Shown here in pieces: positions 1 to 11,036 of a DNA stretch of 64,000 bases. How positions within the stretch are numbered: position 1 is the first letter of the stretch; each line of letters opens with the position of its first letter. The stretch is from Cylindrotheca closterium (taxonomy: Eukaryota > Bacillariophyta > Bacillariophyceae > Bacillariales > Bacillariaceae). The stretch is taken from positions 151,085-215,084 of the forward strand of contig CAKOGP040001903.1 in assembly GCA_933822405.4 (NCBI GenBank), given 5' to 3'. The notes beneath the pieces are model-generated. The model had not been told where the DNA came from and did not search any database. It saw only the letters and a list, made by a program, of their open reading frames with translations. The translations under genes were made by a program, and so were the position numbers.

Positions 1-1086
1 CAATAGATTTTGGTTCCCGGAGTTGTTGTTGGCGTGCCCCCCACGTCCAAACAAAACATCCTTTTCACTAATATGAGAGGAACCCGTGTCTTCTGCCGCT
101 GCCGCTGCTGGAGTGGGAGTCACAACAACAGATGCTGTTTCAAGATTTGCGGGTTTGGTCGGTCGTGTGTCACTGAAAGATGAAGAAGTAGCTTGAAAGA
201 CATCGAGGATGAGGGGTTGACCTTCCGTATCCTCCACACTCTCTTGATTGGATCCCGAGATGCTGGTTGCATCCGAAAATGCGACTGTTCCAGATGTAAT
301 GGAAGGAGGCAGCTTGTGTTTGGAGTATTTCTTTCTCTTTCTTGCCCGTCCTTCTGTCGAATGATCATCTCGGAACATGTGCATCACCTTATTGTAGGCT
401 TGCCGTTGATCAACTTCTCTCCAACATTCCTTGATTGGATCCATCTTGAGAAACCTTCCCCCTCTTTCTTTGATCCAGTCAAAAACCAATCGTGTCGAGT
501 CATTCTTTTCTTGTCGATTCATATCCGAGTATCTCTTGTAAATCGTTTGTAGATCCTTGATTCTTCCCAACAAGTCTTTGTTCCCAGGATGGTTGTTTGC
601 TAGTCCACCTCGCCCCAAGACGACATCGACTAGTTTCAAGATAGTTCCATCTTCGACTGGTGTCTTATATGCCTTCTTGTTGGATTTTACTGGTAGAGCA
701 ACACTATTCTTGGAAGAAGAGGTGGAGGAGGAAGAAGAAATATAAGAATAAGCTGTGCCTTCCGTGTCAGGGGGACCAGCTTCTGGATCATACTCAGCTG
801 AAGCATCCGCAGGAGGAGGCTTGGCTGCATCATAATGAGAGGACTCTACCGTAGCTTCTGGTATTGTTGCTGTGGAGGATTTAATCGTGCCACTGTATAA
901 TGTCAGAGTTCTTGTCTGAATCATGCCAGAGGATTTAGCGGAAGATGATTTCAATGGATTAGCATCTTCTTTTCCTACTGCTGGGTGACTGGATTGAATG
1001 ACACTCTGGAGAAGGTGTAATGGTGAGTGGTTAGTGTTCGTAGCGTCGTTGGCACACGCGTTTGCTGTATTATCCTTGGTAGCCAT
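1..1086 (-). CDS. DUF6824 protein with two tandem domains (3' end cut off)
   Basis: The minus strand is open for 362 codons from the ATG at 1084-1086 to the window edge, with no stop, so the gene continues outside. After a Ser/Thr/Pro-rich N-terminus, a DUF6824 domain starts near residue 152 with VDVVLGRGGLANNHPGN and runs through GRFLKMDP to FRDDHSTEGRARKRKK near residue 250. A second copy of the opening motif, DVLFGRGGHANNNSGN, begins at residue 343 and is truncated by the edge. DUF6824 is a small, probably helical domain abundant in diatoms, and its biochemical role is not established. The basic stretch RKRKKYSKHK could be a nuclear localisation signal, and a regulatory or DNA-associated role is only inference. 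It lies head-to-tail with another DUF6824 gene. Confidence 0.85.
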   Translation of the reverse strand, partial: MATKDNTANACANDATNTNHSPLHLLQSVIQSSHPAVGKEDANPLKSSSAKSSGMIQTRTLTLYSGTIKSSTATIPEATVESSHYDAAKPPPADASAEYDPEAGPPDTEGTAYSYISSSSSTSSSKNSVALPVKSNKKAYKTPVEDGTILKLVDVVLGRGGLANNHPGNKDLLGRIKDLQTIYKRYSDMNRQEKNDSTRLVFDWIKERGGRFLKMDPIKECWREVDQRQAYNKVMHMFRDDHSTEGRARKRKKYSKHKLPPSITSGTVAFSDATSISGSNQESVEDTEGQPLILDVFQATSSSFSDTRPTKPANLETASVVVTPTPAAAAAEDTGSSHISEKDVLFGRGGHANNNSGNQNLL

Positions 1087-1871
1087 CGTACACGATGGTG
1101 ATGATGCATATCACAGGTGAATGTCTATTTTCGGATGGGAGAGACCGAGTCTCCAAGTGCGAGACTCGCGTGTGTGTGCGTTTCGCCGCAGAAATCAGTA
1201 CCAGGTGGGATTTGGGGCGGACGATGGACAGGCTTAAAATTACAGTCTGGTTGACGGTCAACGGTTGACGTACGGTGCCGTTAATGACTTCAAAGAAAGA
1301 TCTTCTACTTTATGTCCAATAGGCGACAGACGAAGGAATGAATGAATCATCCATCAATCAATAATTCTATAAGGCATTTGAATGGCACTGGCGTAGTGAA
1401 AATATGTATTTTTTTTTCATCTTTTTATACTCTAGTCTTGTTCATCATTTCCATTGAAATCGGACGGACGAAGCTCGGACGCCCAAGGATTTCTGATGAT
1501 GATTCTCATCATTCTCTACTTCTACCAGGTACCGATAAGACTTGAGACACACTTCTAGTGTATCTATATGGTAGGTCCTAGGCCTATCTAGTTCAGATTA
1601 TTTTATTGTTTTTACTATTATTATTGTAAGAGCCAGTGATACAAAAATGGGCACACAGAGACATAAAGCTCGGTGACCTCATTTGGATGGGGGATGATGA
1701 AGGATAGATGATGGCTCCACTTGATAGCAATCATCAGTTTTCCTTCTCTATATATGGATTCTTTGTGTATTTCTTTCTTGTCGGCCGTTGCTGTTGTTGC
1801 TGTTTCGGTGGACTGGTATGATAGAGTATACCGTACATAGTAAGACTGCCAAGAGGGCAGTCTTCTAGAAG
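1087..1871. other. Intergenic region between two DUF6824 genes
   Basis: No coding region is supported here. It should hold the promoter of the gene ending at 1086 and the 3' region of the gene at 1872. A compact TTGAC cluster sits at 1251-1272, and T-rich runs lie near 1410 and 1600. Confidence 0.6.
1251..1272. promoter_or_regulatory. TTGAC cluster upstream of the DUF6824 gene
   Basis: Three TTGAC cores lie within 22 bases, as direct, inverted and direct copies (TTGAC, GGTCAA, GGTTGAC), about 170 bases upstream of the start at 1086. In plants TTGAC is the W-box core bound by WRKY factors. Whether it functions in a diatom is unknown. Confidence 0.25.
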
Positions 1872-3206
1872 CTACTCACTTTGCTTGGTCTTCTTCTTTT
1901 TGGAACTGTAAGAAGTTCGTGACTTTTTCAAGGCCCGTCCTTCTGGAGTATGATCTTCGCGCAAGGCTTGAGACACCTTTTGTCGGGCCGTGGCATCCGT
2001 CACAATATACCATGGCGATCCCTTGTTTTCTCTCTTGAGAAAGCGTCCCTGAATTTCTTGGGTTACCCATTCGACGACTTGATGGCTCATGGCAGTCTTG
2101 GAGTCTCGATCCAACGTCTTGTAAATGGGCTGAAGATTCAATATTCGCTTGCGATAGGCCTTGTTGCCAATGTGATGGTTGGAGCCACCACCTCGGCCGA
2201 GCAAGACATCCAATTCGGTAGGAGCGACGTATCGGCGGACGGCTGGTTCCTTGCGACGAATCCGCTTAGCAGTAGCAGTAGTAGTTCTGACAGCAGCAGG
2301 AGACGGTGGCTTGACCTTTGAGATGGTAGTCTTTTTGGCGGCAATACGTTTGCTCTTGGGCTTGGTTACTGATACAACAGCAGTTGTTGGTCTAATAGTA
2401 GTGGATGATTCTTCCTTGGTTTGTCTGATACTAGTCCGAGTTGTTGCCGTTGGTGGAGCTACTTGGCGGAAGGCGTGGTGTGCTTGAGCCTGAGGTTGTG
2501 TTTGAGTCTTCGTGTAGCGGTTCGTGAAATGGGAAGCCATAGATGTCTTGTTGGAAGAAGAGGAATCAATATGGGCAACAAGCAGCATTTCATCTTGGGT
2601 TTGAGTATTATTCCTATACTGAGCGGTAAGTTCCTCAAAATGGGCAGCAATCGCTTTAGGCGTATTGGAAGAAGACAAAGCCGGTGGTAGAGGGGGCAGA
2701 GCGGGCGGAGCACAAATGGTAGCTTGTGCAGTTTCAGATTGTTGTTGTTGTTGTTGTTGTGCCTGCTCAAACTGAACCGAAACATCATCGAGAATACCAC
2801 CAATACTGTCAATAGAGTTCATGGCCATTCCCTTAAGAAATTCGTTCATGGAATCAAGAGAACCCAAAGAATTGAGAGAATAATTTAGTGAGGGAGGAGG
2901 AATGGAAAACAAGGATCCAGTGGAAGGAGGTCGAAACGAAGGATTCGACGAGGATGATGTTGATCTCTTTTGATTTCGTTTGCGAAGAAACCACAGAGAT
3001 GCAGGAGGCGCGGAACCGCTAGATGTGGAGCGCAATGTAGGCTGAGGAGGCACGGACCGGTGGTGGGAAGTGGGTTGCTGCTGCGGCCCCTGTTGATGAC
3101 GATGATCATTGTTGCTGTTGGAAGGATCCAGGCTTGTGTCGTAATGTTGGGTCAGACAATCCAAAAAGGAAGATTCAAAGGCGAAAACCGGGCGGTCGAC
3201 CATCAT
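1872..3206 (-). CDS. DUF6824 domain protein, 444 aa
   Basis: This is one uninterrupted frame. Residues 1-320 are low-complexity and rich in Ser, Thr, Pro and Gln, including a run of seven Gln near residue 150 and several basic clusters (KPKSKRIAAKK, AKRIRRKEPAVRR). The DUF6824 domain fills about residues 330-425, opening with ELDVLLGRGGGSNHHIGNK, continuing through SHQVVEWVTQEIQGRFLKR and closing with REDHTPEGRALKKSR. The tail is lysine-rich (SSKKKKTKQ). This layout, a disordered basic region followed by a C-terminal DUF6824 domain, fits a nuclear regulatory protein, but no function has been shown for the domain. The neighbour at 1-1086 is a paralogue with two domain copies. The first ATG of the frame is used. 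Confidence 0.85.
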   Translation of the reverse strand: MMVDRPVFAFESSFLDCLTQHYDTSLDPSNSNNDHRHQQGPQQQPTSHHRSVPPQPTLRSTSSGSAPPASLWFLRKRNQKRSTSSSSNPSFRPPSTGSLFSIPPPSLNYSLNSLGSLDSMNEFLKGMAMNSIDSIGGILDDVSVQFEQAQQQQQQQSETAQATICAPPALPPLPPALSSSNTPKAIAAHFEELTAQYRNNTQTQDEMLLVAHIDSSSSNKTSMASHFTNRYTKTQTQPQAQAHHAFRQVAPPTATTRTSIRQTKEESSTTIRPTTAVVSVTKPKSKRIAAKKTTISKVKPPSPAAVRTTTATAKRIRRKEPAVRRYVAPTELDVLLGRGGGSNHHIGNKAYRKRILNLQPIYKTLDRDSKTAMSHQVVEWVTQEIQGRFLKRENKGSPWYIVTDATARQKVSQALREDHTPEGRALKKSRTSYSSKKKKTKQSE

Positions 3207-5919
3207 TTTGCTTTTCTGTTGTTGCTGATGATGCTGATAATAGTGTTAGAGAGTTGCACGCAAGATCTTTTTGTGAGCTCTGAAGCATGTGCAGGTTTGC
3301 AGACTGCGCTGAGATGTTCGAGATATTTTTTCGGAATTTGTTTGATGTCACATCCGTCCACGACCCAGAGTTGTACGCGTTTTCAGTACCAGAGGCGTGT
3401 GGGCATAAAAGTAAATTTCAGGCGTGCCGCTTTGCCGAAACAGAGTGGAGAAGCGAGTGCGTGGTAGATGGTAAGGATGGGGGTATCTTTGTGGGTTGTA
3501 ACAGTAACAATGAATCCAAACGAATATATAAGCCTCTAATAACGACAATGTAAAAAGCATTATTCGGAGAAGCCGTGTACAGTTGCGTACCTTCAGTACC
3601 GATACCTTGATTATTGATGCATTGATTGATTGATTCCCACATGTATGCTGATTTGCTGGTCTGCCCAAACGTGTGCACGTTTCAAATCTGACTTCAGATT
3701 ACGTTGGTGCAAGGGTCATTGTGCATTCCAGCCATTGGTTGATTGATTGGATGTACTTGGGATACCCTTCACCTCACCAAGTCTCAACAAACTCCAGCTA
3801 GTTCATCATGATATTATGAAAGGAGATAGGTAATTCAATCTTGAACTCTACATCGCCTAGTATGTGTATAGCTGAGCAACAGAGAAAGTTTCCATGGACT
3901 CACTGCCGAAAAAACGTATCAGGTACTGCCAACGGAAGTATTATCAACGCGGTATGCATGATACTGTGCATCTATTCAAGTAGTAAAATACCTTTCTTCC
4001 TGTTCAGACATAAGAGAACCAGCCGACGTCTCTCCACACCCTTGTATGTCCCTTGTATAAAAGAGTCATTCGTCTTTTCTCTCGAAACTTGTCGATCAAT
4101 TGTTTGATCATCATTCAAGGTTGTTGCAATCATGCCACATCGGCAGCAGTCGTGGTGGACGACCCGATAAGTCCATCACGATGCAGCAAGGATGCCTGGA
4201 GGCCATGTTGTTTGCACCTCATCGTATTTTGGTTGCATAGCCATGATATTTTAAAGAAAACACATGCAACTGCTCGCAATCGGAATCTCCTTATTGAAGA
4301 CAATGAGTGAGGAATGACGACGATCCCATCCTCGGAGCTGTGATGTTTTCAGTCTCAAATCTTGGTTTTCATGTTTTTTTTGGGAGTGGATTGCATGCTG
4401 ATGCAAATAGAGTCGAAGCTATCATATGCAAAGCCATGATGATCCCATTTCTTCGCAATTGTAATCTACTTGTTGGACGACATCATAATATAAAATGAGG
4501 GATGATGCTGCGTCGGAGATGTGATGTTTGCAGCCATCAATCTTGGGTTTCGCATGATTTTCCGCGAGTGAGTGAGTCGCGAGTGTCAGCCTCGAAAAAT
4601 ATACACCAATCAAAATTACGGGTGACGAATGAGAGTTGCGGGACTCCACACGATTCGACAACGCCTCGGAAATTGTTCGTTGGACTTGAGCGCGAATCCC
4701 GCCACAAATACCATGTGCGTCTCGCTGAAACCAGAATCCAGAATCGCTTCACAATACAATTACAGGATCATCAGGATACGATCCATCTAAAGACCCAACG
4801 CCAGGACAAAAGCAACAGCCTTTTGCTTTCTATTCATCAGCTTCATCATCAACCATTTGAATCTACAATGTTTCGATTAGTTTGGTAAGTCTTCAATCGC
4901 TCTGAGCTTTTAGTAACGCATGGTGGACTTCGATTTTGGGGGTTTGAATGAAAGAATAAATGTTGAATCATCAATCATCAATCATCAATCAGTCAAGCAG
5001 AATTTCTAACAATGGTCAACAGCATTATCGCCTTTATTCTAGGAGTGCTTGGACGCTATTTGGATGATCACTACGAGGCAAAGATTGATTTCAAAAGCAG
5101 TAGCAAACACCAATGCTGACGTGATATGGTTCACAGCCAACGCTAGGCATATCATACGTCAGTTGAATGATTTTGCGTGTTTCATTCACGGATGTACGCA
5201 AGGCAAAACCTGCCGTGAAAGTGAGGAAGATCTAACGGCCAACGTCAAAAACACCATTATATTTTATTTTGGGCCAACGATATGTCACTTGACTATGCTT
5301 GATATCACGATACACACACCACACATACTCACACGAACGAGACGAACTTGGCAACGCGGCCTGATTTTGTTTCATACTCTATAAAGATCAACACCACGAT
5401 CTTATTGCCACGACCTATATATTATGTAAAACCGCGTCGAGCATTTTCAAACAAAAGGATACCACTATATCATTGTATACCTCATTCAAATGTATTAGTC
5501 ACCTCATACAAACCACATTGCATCAAGAGCTTTCCTACTCTAGGCGTGTACTTCAGTCAATCTCTACATTTTTTTCAGTTCTTCCCAATTTTTTCGTCAC
5601 CATGCAATTGCGAAACCTTGATGTGATTTTCTGCTCTCTTATTCAAGAAGCATCAGTTCCTTGATTGATATGGTGATATGACGGAGACCTGCCCCACACA
5701 TAAAGAAGCATTTCCTTGGGGGACGCACTGTACTGTATACATATAAGGTCCAGCGCCTGATAATCTCTCACGAAAGCCATCAAGCACCACGCCGCAGGTT
5801 GAAAGCTATTATCATGTGAAAGTAGTGCATTCATCGATATCGGCCAATCGGTCCTCTTTTTGTATATAACGCCATCGCCAATGCCTTATTGCGTGAGATC
5901 AAACAGACAACTGAATAAA
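3207..5919. other. 2.7 kb intergenic region
   Basis: Only short ORFs on both strands are found and none is convincing. Two diverged copies of a segment of about 65 bases occur at roughly 4306-4375 and 4495-4560 (shared words GTGATGTTT and AATCTTGG, then TTCATG/TTCGCATG). A TCAATCATCAATCA microrepeat lies near 4972-4990. The rest shows no recognisable feature. Confidence 0.5.
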
Positions 5920-6819
5920 TCAGTCGACCGAGCTGAATGTACTGGTGGTGTGATCCGTCGTATTGCATCGAAAGTTGTCCTCACTAAAGAGAGTGTTCAA
6001 ACTATGTAAGCTATCCAGATACGCTGGTCTTGGACCACCTGGATTGTATTGGATATCATCGTCGTCATCATCCTCATCATTCCCGAGTGGTAGAGAGCCA
6101 ACTCCATTGAGCTGTTGCATTTTGAGCGTGAGACCCATCATATCCCCTGGACTCCTCTCAATATGACAGTTGCTTTCATCTCTGTTGATTGGTCGCTTAG
6201 GGTTCTTACTGATTGGTTTGGGACTGCCATGATAATGATCGGCAGGTGGAGCTGGAGCTGGAGCAGGTTCATCATTGTAAGACACAGCAAAACTTTCAGA
6301 AGTGGAAAAGCTACCTGCCTCAAAGTCGCTGGAATCGTGGGATACCACTTCATGCTCGTCGTCTGTATCTTGAATTGGAATGAGGTGATTGGTCAATCCC
6401 AACATTCCCATATACGACGTTCGACTGCAAACAGACTTCGGATGTTCTGAGTCATCCATCCATCGATTGGCATTGGCGGGAAGGTGAAGTCGACCTTTTC
6501 CCTTTCCTGAGCTCTCGTTGCTGTTGCTTTGTACAACATCCGGTGGTTCTAGTGGAGATGACTCATCGGTTAGCGTTTGATCAAAACGTATCATGGTAGG
6601 GTCCAAGGTGACGTTTGACTTTACAGAATCAGGGCTTCCGATGGCAAGGATGAAAGAAAAGTCTGAGTTGTGCCCACCAACAGTCGAAAAGCTTCCAGGA
6701 ACTCCATTGTGACTGTGCTGTCCTCCTCCGTCCAATGCCAAGGCATCATCCAAAGACAAGGTCGGTTCAATTGAAGCCTCGCAACTGTACTGTTGTCCTT
6801 GTTCACCTCTTGTTGACAT
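5920..6819 (-). CDS. Hypothetical low-complexity protein, 299 aa
   Basis: This single-exon frame starts with MSTRGEQGQQYSC. No signal peptide, membrane segment or known domain is visible. The protein is acidic and Ser/Asp-rich, with APAPAPPADHYHGSP near residue 190, a run of six Asp near residue 255 and a Pro/Gly patch (YNPGGPRPAYL) close to the C-terminus. The composition suggests an intrinsically disordered protein. It is longer than other ORFs in the surrounding sequence and keeps a clean start, which supports coding. It diverges from the lipase-like gene at 7441 across a 620-base gap. Function is unknown. Confidence 0.55.
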   Translation of the reverse strand: MSTRGEQGQQYSCEASIEPTLSLDDALALDGGGQHSHNGVPGSFSTVGGHNSDFSFILAIGSPDSVKSNVTLDPTMIRFDQTLTDESSPLEPPDVVQSNSNESSGKGKGRLHLPANANRWMDDSEHPKSVCSRTSYMGMLGLTNHLIPIQDTDDEHEVVSHDSSDFEAGSFSTSESFAVSYNDEPAPAPAPPADHYHGSPKPISKNPKRPINRDESNCHIERSPGDMMGLTLKMQQLNGVGSLPLGNDEDDDDDDIQYNPGGPRPAYLDSLHSLNTLFSEDNFRCNTTDHTTSTFSSVD

Positions 6820-7440
6820 CTCCTGGTTGAGTTAATCGGAATCAATAATTTGTACTGCAGCGTTTAGTAGCTTCTTGCCTGTTCATGCACTGAGTACAAG
6901 TAACACATGGGCATAAAGCACTGTTATACGAGATGTGCAATTAGTGCAAATCTCCGCACTGCCGGTTCATTTGCGGTTCACCTGCTGGAGATGAGAGTCA
7001 CGTCATCAATAAATCTACACCTTCCATGAACAGGCTGGCTTTCGATCGAATGAATCCAGTGTCGAACACCTGCATGCTCGAATATTATGCCTACATAGAG
7101 AAAAACAGGTTGAGCTGGCTCGAGTGAGTTTGAATATTAGGGTGAAATTGGACAAAATACCCTACACGCTCGCATATTATGTCTACTGTACTTAGAACGA
7201 GCTGTTGCTAAGAATCAATCAATCATGTTGTCACAGATGTTTTTTCGATGAGAATGTTGTTTGGATGACCACACACACCCGCTGGCTTCTTGCAACAACT
7301 CAGTGCTATTTAATCTTTGCACTAGAACTGAAACACTAGTTAGACTTTGAAACATTGATTGATGTGCTGGAGATAGTTGATAAGCATTCGATTACAGCAT
7401 ACACTCATTTCTGGAAGCAAGAACAATAGAAAATATCATC
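6820..7440. promoter_or_regulatory. Divergent intergenic region, presumed shared promoters
   Basis: This stretch separates the minus-strand gene at 6819 from the plus-strand gene at 7441, so it should hold both promoters. No clear core element was recognised. Confidence 0.4.
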
Positions 7441-9168
7441 ATGAAGCGGATACAAGCAATATTCAGCATGGGCATACTCTACACTGCTCTTTTGGCTATG
7501 TGTCAGCAGCAAGTCGAGGCTTCCTTCATTGGTGCCAACGGTGGTCCTGAATCGGAAGTACTAATGGCAAGTGCTGATTCCACCAATGTCAAACAATACC
7601 ATGCTACCAAAGAAGACGTGAAGAGTTACACACGATCTTTGGATTCTCGCAAAAGCACAACAGTCGAATGCGGTGCCATTGTTGGAACCCTCAGGATACA
7701 AGAAATGAAATCCAAGCTTCTATCTTCATCCCATATACCATCCTCAGCGGCTGGATTTTCCATTTATTTGGTGAACCATGATGTCCAAGCTAGAAAGATT
7801 TGCGCTTCGTGCCGAGATGCTGCTGATGCCGCCGCCACTGGGAATGTTGTATGGCAAGAATACTGCGGAGAGTCTGCATATGGTAACAATGCAACGGTAT
7901 CTGGACTCATGTTAGTTCCAATCGATGAAAACGGAGACCTAATAGAAGGACCTTTGGCAGGACACATTTCTGCCCACCAATCGTTGACTGAAACTTTCTC
8001 ACAGATTCCAAGTGAAACTTTTGATCAATTTGATAAACATTGGTTGTCCATCGTGGCGGCGTCTTCGGGAAAGATTGCCATTGAACCTGATTATTTGGGC
8101 TACGGGGAATCGTCCAATTTTTTCAAGAGTTTTCTGGTACGACCAGCCTATGCAACTGCTACCATACCGCTCTGGCAGTCAGCTGTGAAGATGATAGCGG
8201 AAGAATCCAGCTGCTATTCCTACTTGAAACCCGTCGTCTATGTTGCTGGATATGGCGAAGGTGCTTTTGCTGCTCTTAGCATTGCCGATGCCCTAACGTC
8301 GACTTTCAATGTACAAATTGTCAAGGCCAGTCTCGGCGGAGGGCCTTACCGACTGGGATCTCTTGCGCTCCCTCGATTGGTGGACAGTATCAACGAGAAG
8401 AAAATGACCGCTGACCATTACTACGTCCTGGCCCTCTTTGCAAGTGCATTTTCGTCGACGAATTCCTGGTTAGCAAATGTGGGATACAATCAAGATCTAT
8501 TGGATGCATCTTATCGCGACCGGATCGTTGGTTTGGTCCAAGAAGGAGGTTCTGCAGATTCATTTCTGGAATCCTTGCCACCCAAAGTTACTGACATTAT
8601 TGATCCTAGATATTTTAGCTGGATGAAGAGCATGGCAGTTCAAGGCGAATACATGGGATGCTTGGCGGGACCGCCTATTCAACCTGACTTTAATGGTCAC
8701 TTTTGCTTGGCACTGTTGGAGAATGATTTGACCAGTGTACTACATGACGCCGAATACGATATCGACCTATGTCACAGTCCCGATGATGAAGTATTTCATA
8801 TAGATAACCTACCCCCTCAATTGAATGCCGACATTACTACTCGGAACCCGAGATTGACTCGACAATTGGCATCTGGATCTCATGATTCTGCCTACCGATT
8901 CTGTTCACAACTCGCCATTACGGAAGGCTTGTTTACGAACCCTCGATTAAGTCCCATTGTTGAGTGTGGAGCCAAAGCGACCCCTCAGCCAACATTGGGC
9001 CCAGCGACTACAGTTCCTACAGGCACTCCCATTGTCGCAACTTTGACTCCAACTCCAAAGCCGACTACCAGGGTCGTTGGAATAACAGAGCAAACTTCTT
9101 CTGCTAGAAGACTTGGCATTGGTTGTGTCTGGATGCTGCTGGTATTATCAATGGGACTGACTCTTTGA
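7441..9168 (+). CDS. Secreted alpha/beta-hydrolase (secretory lipase-like), nucleophile Ser replaced by Gly
   Basis: This is a 575-aa single-exon protein with an N-terminal signal peptide (hydrophobic residues about 7-20, ending near QVEAS) and a hydrophobic C-terminus (CVWMLLVLSMGLTL) that could be a GPI-anchor signal or membrane tail, preceded by a Pro/Thr-rich stalk. The core resembles the secretory lipase/prolyl-peptidase-like hydrolases: IAIEPDYLGYGES near residue 215, the nucleophile elbow VYVAGYGEGAFAALS near 267-280, an acid-loop candidate LCHSPDDEVFH, and a late His in GSHDSAYRFC. The family elbow normally reads GYSxGG. Here codon 272 is GGC (Gly) where AGC/TCC (Ser) is expected, so hydrolysis by the usual mechanism is unlikely. 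A binding or structural role, or recent loss of activity, are alternatives. Expression at the cell surface is inferred. Confidence 0.8.
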   Translation: MKRIQAIFSMGILYTALLAMCQQQVEASFIGANGGPESEVLMASADSTNVKQYHATKEDVKSYTRSLDSRKSTTVECGAIVGTLRIQEMKSKLLSSSHIPSSAAGFSIYLVNHDVQARKICASCRDAADAAATGNVVWQEYCGESAYGNNATVSGLMLVPIDENGDLIEGPLAGHISAHQSLTETFSQIPSETFDQFDKHWLSIVAASSGKIAIEPDYLGYGESSNFFKSFLVRPAYATATIPLWQSAVKMIAEESSCYSYLKPVVYVAGYGEGAFAALSIADALTSTFNVQIVKASLGGGPYRLGSLALPRLVDSINEKKMTADHYYVLALFASAFSSTNSWLANVGYNQDLLDASYRDRIVGLVQEGGSADSFLESLPPKVTDIIDPRYFSWMKSMAVQGEYMGCLAGPPIQPDFNGHFCLALLENDLTSVLHDAEYDIDLCHSPDDEVFHIDNLPPQLNADITTRNPRLTRQLASGSHDSAYRFCSQLAITEGLFTNPRLSPIVECGAKATPQPTLGPATTVPTGTPIVATLTPTPKPTTRVVGITEQTSSARRLGIGCVWMLLVLSMGLTL

Positions 9169-9279
9169 TTGCATAATGTATATAATCCAGATGAAAGTAA
9201 ATATTGTAAAAGTATGCTATTAATATATTCTACAATGTATTGTGGCATTTTAATCTAATATAATCATTCCATTGGGGAC

Positions 9280-11036
9280 TCAATAGCGAAACCTTACGTA
9301 GTTCCAGGCAGCTCGGAATGTGAGGATTTGGAGACTGGCAATAGCAACCGTCAAAACAAAACAAAATCCAAAAGAAACTGCACTAGCGAACTCAGAGCAC
9401 AAGGCTTCATGAAAGAGGTCATGGTATAGTTCACTAACATGAGGACAGTCCAATGCCTGATGCGTTTCTAGGACGACACCGTAGGCCTTTCGCAAGTAGT
9501 AGGAGAGTTGTGACACAGAAGAAAAGAAGCCGTCCAGCTTGTTGCCGGGACCGCACGCTCCTTCGAGGTCGGCATAACCACCAGTCAGTACATCTTGTAA
9601 CTGATTATCAATCACATCAATTGCTCCCTTCAAACTTCCTTCGACGGCGTACAACATGTGCAATGGATCACTGTTCTGGCAACTCTGAGATCGAATTGGA
9701 AAAAGTAAGGATTCGATTCAAACGATGATTGGAAGATTCGTAGTCGCACTGCGAAGACTTACCGTCACGTAAGCAGAAGCCGCGTCCAGTAACATCGGAT
9801 TCATCACAGAGTCATCCATGTTCCGAAGAACGAAGAGAACGCTCTCGTCTGGTGTTGGCAGACACACATCCGTGACAACAATGGCCCCGATGGACAAGGA
9901 TATAGCTGCTACCCAGACCATGAGAGTAATAATGGCAAACAAAGGAACGATGCACCAAGACATCATATTTTCCCACTGTCCCTGTTGCTCTGCATAGTGC
10001 CACTTGTCCAATTGCTCTTGAAGGATCGCCCAGAACATGGAAAATAAGAACACCAATGTCAGTGTCGTCACGCAAAGCATCAAAAGGGAAAGGACCCAAA
10101 TCCAATCTTGTCCTGCTTGGATTCCATCTATAGCCACTTGTAATTGCGTCTCGACTTTTCCTGCAGCGTCCAAAGTGCCACTAAATTGAAAGAAGGTCGC
10201 AAAATCCTCATTTCCACGATCCAGAAACATAGTAAACTCAAACGGATCCACGCCAAGTTTGTGAGCCAGGTAGAAGTGAGGTAAACCCGGGCACAGACCA
10301 ATCAACTCCGACCTCATTTTGGCTTCAATTTGTGTTGTGAAAATAGAAGTCTCCTGGATTACTTTCATGGCTCGTTGGGTAGTGGTGACGATGAGTTGGG
10401 TCTCTTCAATCAGATGATCGGTACTTTCCAAAACGCTGACGGCAGGGAACGAAGTCAAGCCAAAAACCAGAACACTCGAGCACACCGATGCCATACAAGC
10501 AATCGCAAACAGGGTTCGAAAAATGAGATGCCAATAGTTGCCAATGAACTTGATGAAAGACTGACAATAGGAAGTTGAAGGATGGGCATCTTCGACTTGT
10601 GAATCTGGACTCGAATCGCAGGATAGTCCACTGGAATCATCCGTCTCTTTGTTTCCATCAGAGGACTCATCAGTGGATTCGATTGTAGAATCCGATGTAT
10701 GCGAAGTTTGTTGAGGGAAGTACAACTTTTCGGAAACGCAATTGGCACCTCGAAAGATCAACAAAAGACAACTCCAAGAAAGCCAGATCGAAAATAAAAT
10801 GGTAGCAACCCCAAGAACTTCCTTGATAAATTGTGCTTGTGCCTCCTGATTATCAGTCAGCATCACCAAAGTAGATTGTGACAACGAGCTAAAGAGATAT
10901 CTGACCGCTCGAACCACTGGCGGCTTTTCGAAGAAGGAAGCAAATAATCGATGAGAACGAGAAAAAGAGTGTGTTGGTCAGGATTAACTTTCAATTGTCT
11001 TACCGGATCATACGATTGAATAGTATCAGCCTGCAT
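9280..11036 (-). CDS. Polytopic membrane protein, three exons (9280-9684, 9763-10923, 11004-11036)
   Basis: Spliced, the gene encodes 532 aa. Exon 1 is 11 codons (MQADTIQSYDP), followed by GTAAGA and an intron of 80 bases ending in AAAAG. Exon 2 starts with PPVVRAVRYL. Intron 2 runs from GTAAGT at 9762 to CTCAG at 9685, and both introns are phase 0. About five hydrophobic helices are visible: near TILFSIWLSWSCLLLIF, IFRTLFAIACMASVCS, WVLSLLMLCVTTLTLVFLF, SWCIVPLFAIITLMVWVAA and VSFGFCFVLTVAIASLQIL. A large loop between the second and third helices and a Cys-containing loop after the fourth (DVCLPTPDES) look extracytoplasmic. An acidic Ser-rich loop (ESTDESSDGNKETDDSSG) follows the first helix. 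The topology recalls prominin/tweety-like proteins, but no homology is claimed. Confidence 0.75.

Noticed and set aside
4868..5115. Possible micro-gene: ATG TTT CGA followed by GTAAGT, then a 34-codon ORF at about 5012
   Set aside because: No acceptor joins the two in frame without a stop, and there is no homology.
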